This document shows, in pieces, positions 59,621 through 64,000 of a DNA stretch of 64,000 nt. Position numbers and translations under genes: made by a program. How positions within the stretch are numbered: the stretch's first letter is position 1; every line of letters starts with the position of its first letter. Source of the DNA: Polyodon spathula (lineage: Eukaryota; Chordata; Actinopteri; Acipenseriformes; Polyodontidae); NCBI RefSeq assembly GCF_017654505.1, contig NC_054548.1:36387570-36451569 (forward strand). The letters run 5' to 3'. Under the pieces are notes generated by a model. It did not search any database, was not told the origin of the DNA, and worked only from the letters and a program-made list of their open reading frames with translations.

Positions 59621-59884
59621 GTTGTAAGCAGATCTTGGGTCAATTCCAACTGTAATGGTGTAATCTAAAATGATAATTTTAACTGCAGTTGAACCTGGGC
59701 ACATCTGTGTAACTGTAATTACACAATTACAGTTCAATTACACCTTTGTCATACTTATTTTTTCAGAATTTGATAAACACTTGTAATCCACTGAACAATT
59801 ACAAATATGCCTGTTTATATTACTGTGATACTGTTTACTATAATTGTATCTGAAATGGGAACTGAACAAAATCTTGACATCTTT

Positions 59885-61072
59885 TCCAGTGGTTGTACCG
59901 ACAGACTGGAAAATTGCAAATGGCATACCAATCCACAAAAAGGGAAACAAAACTGAACCAGGTAACTACAGACCAATAAGCCTGACTTCAATTATATGCA
60001 AACTTATGGAAACTATAATAAGATCCAAAATGGAAAATTATCTATATGGTAACAGTATCCTGGGAGACAGTCAACATGGTTTTAGGAAAGGGAGATCGTG
60101 TCTAACTAACCTGCTCGATTTTTTTGAGGATGCAACATCGATAATGGATAATTGCAAATCATATGACATGGTTTATTTAGATTTCTAGAAAGCTTTTGAC
60201 AGTCCCGCATAAAAGATTAATTCTCAAACTGAATGCAGTTGGGATTCAAGGAAACACATGTACATGGATTAGGGAGTGGTTAACATGTAGAAAACAGAAA
60301 GTACTGATTAGAGGAGAAACCTCAAAATGGAGTGAGGTAACCAGTGTTGTACCACAGGGATCAGTATTTGGTCCTCTGTTATTCCTAGTCTACATTAATG
60401 ACTTAGATTCTAGTATAGTAAGCAAACTTGTTACATTTGCAGATAACACAAATATAGGAGGTGTGACAAACACTGTTGCAGCAGCAAAGGTCATTCAAAA
60501 TGATCTAGACAGGATTCAGAACTGGGCAGACACATGGCAAATTACATTTAATAGAAAAAAGTGTAAGGTACTGCACGCAGGAAATAAAAATGTGCATTAT
60601 AAATATCATATGGGAGATACTGAAACTGGAGAAGGAATCTATGAAAATGACCTAGGAGTTTTTGTTGACTCAGAAATGTCTTCATCGAGACAATGCGGGG
60701 AAACTATAGAAAAGGCCAACAAGATGCTCGGATATATTGTGAAAAGTGCTGAATTTAAATCAAGGGAAGTAATGTTAAAACTTTACAATGAATTAATAAG
60801 ACCTCATCTTGAATATTGTGTTCAGTTCTGGTCACCTCAGTACAAAAAGGATATTGCTGCTCTAGAAAGAATGCAAAGAAGAGCAACCAGAATTATTCCA
60901 GGTTTAAAAGGCATGTCATATGCAGACAGGCTAAAATAATTTAATCTATTCAGTCTTGAACAAAGAAGACTACGCGGTGACCTAATTCAAGCATTCAAAA
61001 TTCTAAAAGGTATTGACAGTGTCGACCCAAGGGACTTTTTTGAACAAGTACCAGGGGTCACAAATGGAGATT
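59885..61072 (+). pseudogene. CR1-like reverse transcriptase pseudogene
   Basis: Frame 1 gives PTDWKIANGIPIHKKGNKTE, NYRPISLTSIICKLME and HGFRKGRSCLTNLL, then VYLDF, a TAG (60186-60188) and KAFD. After a +1 shift, frame 2 (to 60939) has TVPHKRL, VVPQGSVFGPLLFLVYINDL and the catalytic box FADNTN, where the family has FADDT, so the second Asp is lost. A WADTWQITFNRKKCKVLH thumb segment and PHLEYCVQFWSP follow. After a TAA at 60937-60939 the remainder (FNLFSLEQRRLRGDLIQAFK) continues in the same frame. Three or more lesions make it non-functional. Confidence 0.85.
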
Positions 61073-61300
61073 AGACAAAGGGGCATTCAGAACAGAAAAT
61101 AGAAGGCACCTTTTTACACAGAGAATTGTGAGGGTCTGGAACCACCTCCCCAGTAATGTTGTTGAAGCTGACACCCTGGGATCCTTCAAGAAGCTGCTTG
61201 ATGAGATTCCGGGATCAATAAGCTACTAACAACCAAACCAGCATGATGGGCCGAATGGCCTTCTCTCGTTTGTAAACTTTCTTATGTTCTTATGTTCTTA
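59885..61300 (+). mobile_element. CR1-like LINE, 5' truncated
   Basis: Contains about 1.1 kb of ORF2 reverse transcriptase and its C-terminal region, followed by a 3' part with GATGGGCCGAATGGCCTTCT and an end of TTCTTATG-type octamer repeats (to 61300). Short 3' repeats instead of poly-A and severe 5' truncation are typical of the CR1 group. No target duplication is apparent. Confidence 0.82.
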
Positions 61301-61446
61301 AAATATCTATAATTCTAATTTCAGCTAACAATTATTTTGTAATTGTAATTATATTTGACCCCAGTTATAGTTGTAGGAACTATTTTGTACAGATCCATCT
61401 CTTCAACACATTTTCTAATCTCTCTCTTCAGAATACACAATATGCA

Positions 61447-61870
61447 ATGTGGATTGCAGACCAACTGGGCATCAGTTGTTCAAAGACATTGATAAGGAGG
61501 CAAGATATAATAAATCATCTTTTGGTATGCCATCAAAAGCAGGCTCAGTCCCAACAATGCTCCACCACTGGAACCAAGCTCTTCCACAGCCCACCGCTCA
61601 CCCTCATTGCAGTTGCAAGCACCCTGTACAAGAGGTCACCTCTGTTCCTCTTATGGCCACACATTTACATTAGAGAACAATTGCAAGTGTGTGTGCCCAC
61701 ATTGCAAAATTATTTCAAACAGAAAAAACCTGCAACGACAAATCCAGAGAAAGCACATGGACACAAGTTTGAAAGACATAACAGTTCTGTCAAATCTCCC
61801 CAGCCAGTGTCTTGATGATGAAAATGTCTACTCAGCCAGTGTTTTGATGACAAAAATGGCATATTTGCTG
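61447..61870 (+). pseudogene. Degenerate zinc-finger-like fragment
   Basis: The frame at 61607-62017 holds NCKCVCPHCKIISNRKNLQR, then QIQRKHMD and DITVLSNLPSQCLDDENVYS. The C-x2-C and the final His fit a C2H2/BED-like finger in which the first His has become Gln. The following ITxxSxLPSQC phrase seems familiar from uncharacterised fish proteins, perhaps transposon-related, but I cannot name the family. Nearby frames at 61447-61815 overlap it in other phases. CAGCCAGTGT-TTGATGA occurs twice (61800-61855), a short local duplication. Confidence 0.3.
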
Positions 61871-62024
61871 TTGGCAAATCATTTTATGGCCCATGTGTGC
61901 CACTTCATTTACAGAGGCATTTATATAGTGCTGATATTAAAAAAAATACATAAATACATAAGATGCATTGCATTCTACCACATAATCAAACCTTCCCAGA
62001 GCAAGATAATGTGCTAATGTTATC

Positions 62025-62410
62025 TGTATTAAAAAAATAAAATAGCACTGTTCCCTGTCTCAACTAGCTATTAACTCCAACTATTCGAATAAAATGACTG
62101 AAAGATTTAAAAAAAAGGAAAATATAAATTAAAGATAATTTACTAAATGTACAAAGATCAAAAAGTAGCAGTTCTTGTTCTCTCCCTCTACTGTAGGTTT
62201 AGTGATTTCATGTCAAAGTCCATAAAAGGGGAGTCGCTGTTATACTAACTTACTGTAACTTAAAATAGACACTGCTTGTAAAATAATTAAGGGGAAAAAA
62301 AGTGTATTTAACATTACAATTTGCTTCGAAATTAGCATACAAAAATATTTCCGTTTGGGTGAATGAGAATAATATAGTATAAAAGAATGTGTGTGTTTGA
62401 AACTATCGGT
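62025..62410. other. Unassigned sequence
   Basis: AT-rich with no recognised feature. Confidence 0.4.
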
Positions 62411-62412
62411 GG

Positions 62413-62622
62413 TGTTAAGGATGAATGAGGTACCCTTTTTATTGATGATGACGTCGTTAGGAGCGGTGCACGCAGAGCTACAGGGCTAGAGCTACACAAC
62501 CTCTGGCCTGACCTGTGATGTTATTAAATCTGTGAGCCTGTGTGGCGTATCAACACCCACTGCTCTGTGTCTGACTCATTATTACCAGCGAGGACCCACG
62601 CAAGTAACATCACCCGATACAT
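62413..62622 (+). mobile_element. LTR 3' portion related to the 32.1-kb repeat
   Basis: GTGTGGCGTATCAACACCCA then CTGCTCT...GACTCATTATTACC and GAGGACCCACGCAAGTAACA line up with the last 110 bases of 32139-32850 (GTGGCGTGTTAACACCCACT and following). The upstream 100 bases are unrelated or too diverged, and no TG start was fixed. It ends near GATACA. Confidence 0.45.
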
Positions 62623-62639
62623 ACGTCTACTGTACTGTT

Positions 62640-64000
62640 TAGTTTATGTACGAATTAAGAGGTGTTGTGTGATTCAAAGGTATTATCATGATTGATCAAT
62701 TTGATCTTTGTTGAATCTTGTTATAGTAATAAGATTTCCTTGGTGTGTTATGCTCTCAACCAAACAGATCTAATACAACCAAATGTTTACCACACTAATG
62801 AACTCTTTTATAGTTAATCCATACCTATCTGGGCTTTATATTACCCATGCTTTACCATGATTCTGCTATGGTTTATTAATATTTGTTAGGATTTACTATG
62901 GGATACTTTTATAAGGGGACTATTGCTATGGAAACACAGAAGTGAATCAGAAAGGTGTTTGAATGGCAGAACAGGCCCTCCAGACACAAATAATTGTGCG
63001 CACCAGCATAGTAAAACATAACATAAACGGAGTTAGAGTATGTAACATATGTGGGAAGCTTTCCAACTCAGTAAATAAGTCTGAACAGATTGTCCACAAT
63101 ACAACTGAACTCACAGTTGTATTAATCAACCCATTTAATCAACCCTCAAAACATTTATATAACATACATTGCGTGATTATATTTACTGACATTTTCTACA
63201 TCCCTGTATTTTTTTTTTACAGACTTCTAGAATAGTGGATGAAAATCAGTTCATTTTTAAATATAACACATTTCATTAAATATTGTGTTTTCAGCATCAG
63301 CGTGTTAGAGGGCTTGGTATTCAAACCAGAAGGGGTTGTGTCTAGAATAAGAAGTGTCAACTCACATAATTCAGACTGCACATACAGAGACAGCAAAAAA
63401 TGCCAGAAATGTATTATTTACATTATGTACTGTGCATTTGTTCAGCATATCTCTAACATATCTACTGCAGTCTATAAAGGCAGAACTTGTTTTCAGAGCT
63501 ACACATTCAAAACAGAAATAGAATAAGTAGATGAGCACAGATCATTGTTTCCAGAGAAAAATGCTCTTAAAAAAAACATTATTTTTCTAACATGTCTGAC
63601 AATGAGTCATTAATTTTGTTATCCTCAAAACTGTATATTATTAAAATGCATGCAATACAGTAAAAGTATATCTGCATATTCTTATAGTAACTTATTGAGT
63701 TAATTGCATTAAAGTACTGTAGCTCTTACCACGTTTAGAAACTAATTATTTGTTTAACAGTTACATGGAATGCCTGTCAACTACACTCAATTAATATCAG
63801 TCATATAAACAAATAAAAGACAAATTACACTTTCCAATTGTACATAGAAGAATAACCTGTGACACCAAATTCATGTAATTTATTTTCACAGCATACTTTA
63901 TTTGAAACAGCTGTATTTTCCAGCCTTGTATCTGTGTAGCAGTGGGGATCTGTAAACAAATTCTCTTGAGTTCTCCTTGTGATTAACCTTGTATTGAATG
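62640..64000. other. Unassigned sequence to the window edge
   Basis: Frames of 90 and 95 codons (62963 and 63239) lack domains. No transposon end or RNA gene recognised. Confidence 0.4.

Larger units (their letters stand above)
59625..61372. mobile_element. Possible palindromic DNA repeat split by a LINE
   Basis: Left of the LINE lies GGGTCAATTCCAACTGTAAT, with GTGTAACTGTAATTACACAA and repeated AATTACA words. Right of it lies TTTTGTAATTGTAATTATAT then TTGACCCCAG. The two sides are roughly inverted (GGGTCAA and TTGACCC at the outer edges), as if one DNA element with AATTACAATTAC-type ends had been split. The match is short and imperfect, so this is a suggestion. Confidence 0.3.

Overview
The window looks like intergenic DNA from a vertebrate nuclear genome, most likely a ray-finned fish. 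It is AT-rich, has many long (AT)n, (ATT)n and (CA)n microsatellites, and carries a mixed load of decayed transposons: Tc1/mariner, hAT, piggyBac-like and Tigger-like DNA elements, CR1/L2-type LINEs, tRNA-derived SINEs, DIRS-type tyrosine-recombinase retroelements and several solo LTRs. The mix and the look of some repeats (a LINE ending in TTCTTATG-type repeats, a tRNA SINE, LTRs ending in CTACA or CCACA) remind me of non-teleost fish such as sturgeon or paddlefish. That is an impression from memory and is untested. I found no intact host protein-coding gene, rRNA or functional tRNA. Every recognisable reading frame belongs to a mobile element, and nearly all are broken.

Layout. 1-9 kb: mostly unassigned AT-rich sequence with two partial copies of a piggyBac-like MITE and simple repeats. 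9-12 kb: a 27-bp minisatellite, a gag-like pseudogene on the minus strand, a complete TTAA-bounded MITE of 557 bp and a Tigger-like transposase tail. 12-23 kb: a decayed LINE reverse transcriptase, a complex segment that might be a conserved non-coding element, an 86-nt hairpin resembling a miRNA precursor, two short hAT-type MITEs with 8-bp duplications, LTR pieces and an exon-like remnant. 23.8-28.4 kb: a hAT transposase pseudogene, a DIRS tyrosine recombinase (minus), an L2-type LINE 3' end and a SINE tail. 32-40 kb: a solo LTR, a LINE C-terminus and a composite DIRS element (minus) whose reverse transcriptase is split by about 2.4 kb of other DNA. 44-58 kb: a Tc1 element with DD38E spacing and only two in-frame stops, a Tc1 deletion derivative with IR/DR ends, a third Tc1 (DD34E), and three solo LTRs of one family in the same orientation. 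59-62.6 kb: a SINE, a 5'-truncated CR1-like LINE that may sit inside a palindromic DNA repeat, a degenerate zinc-finger fragment and an LTR end.

These pieces do not form an operon or pathway. They record successive insertions, nesting and decay. The items most worth following up are the 15.6-kb hairpin, the DD38E Tc1, the split DIRS element and the gag-like frame with one internal stop. I see no convincing undescribed system. Boundaries of repeats are approximate unless target duplications are stated.
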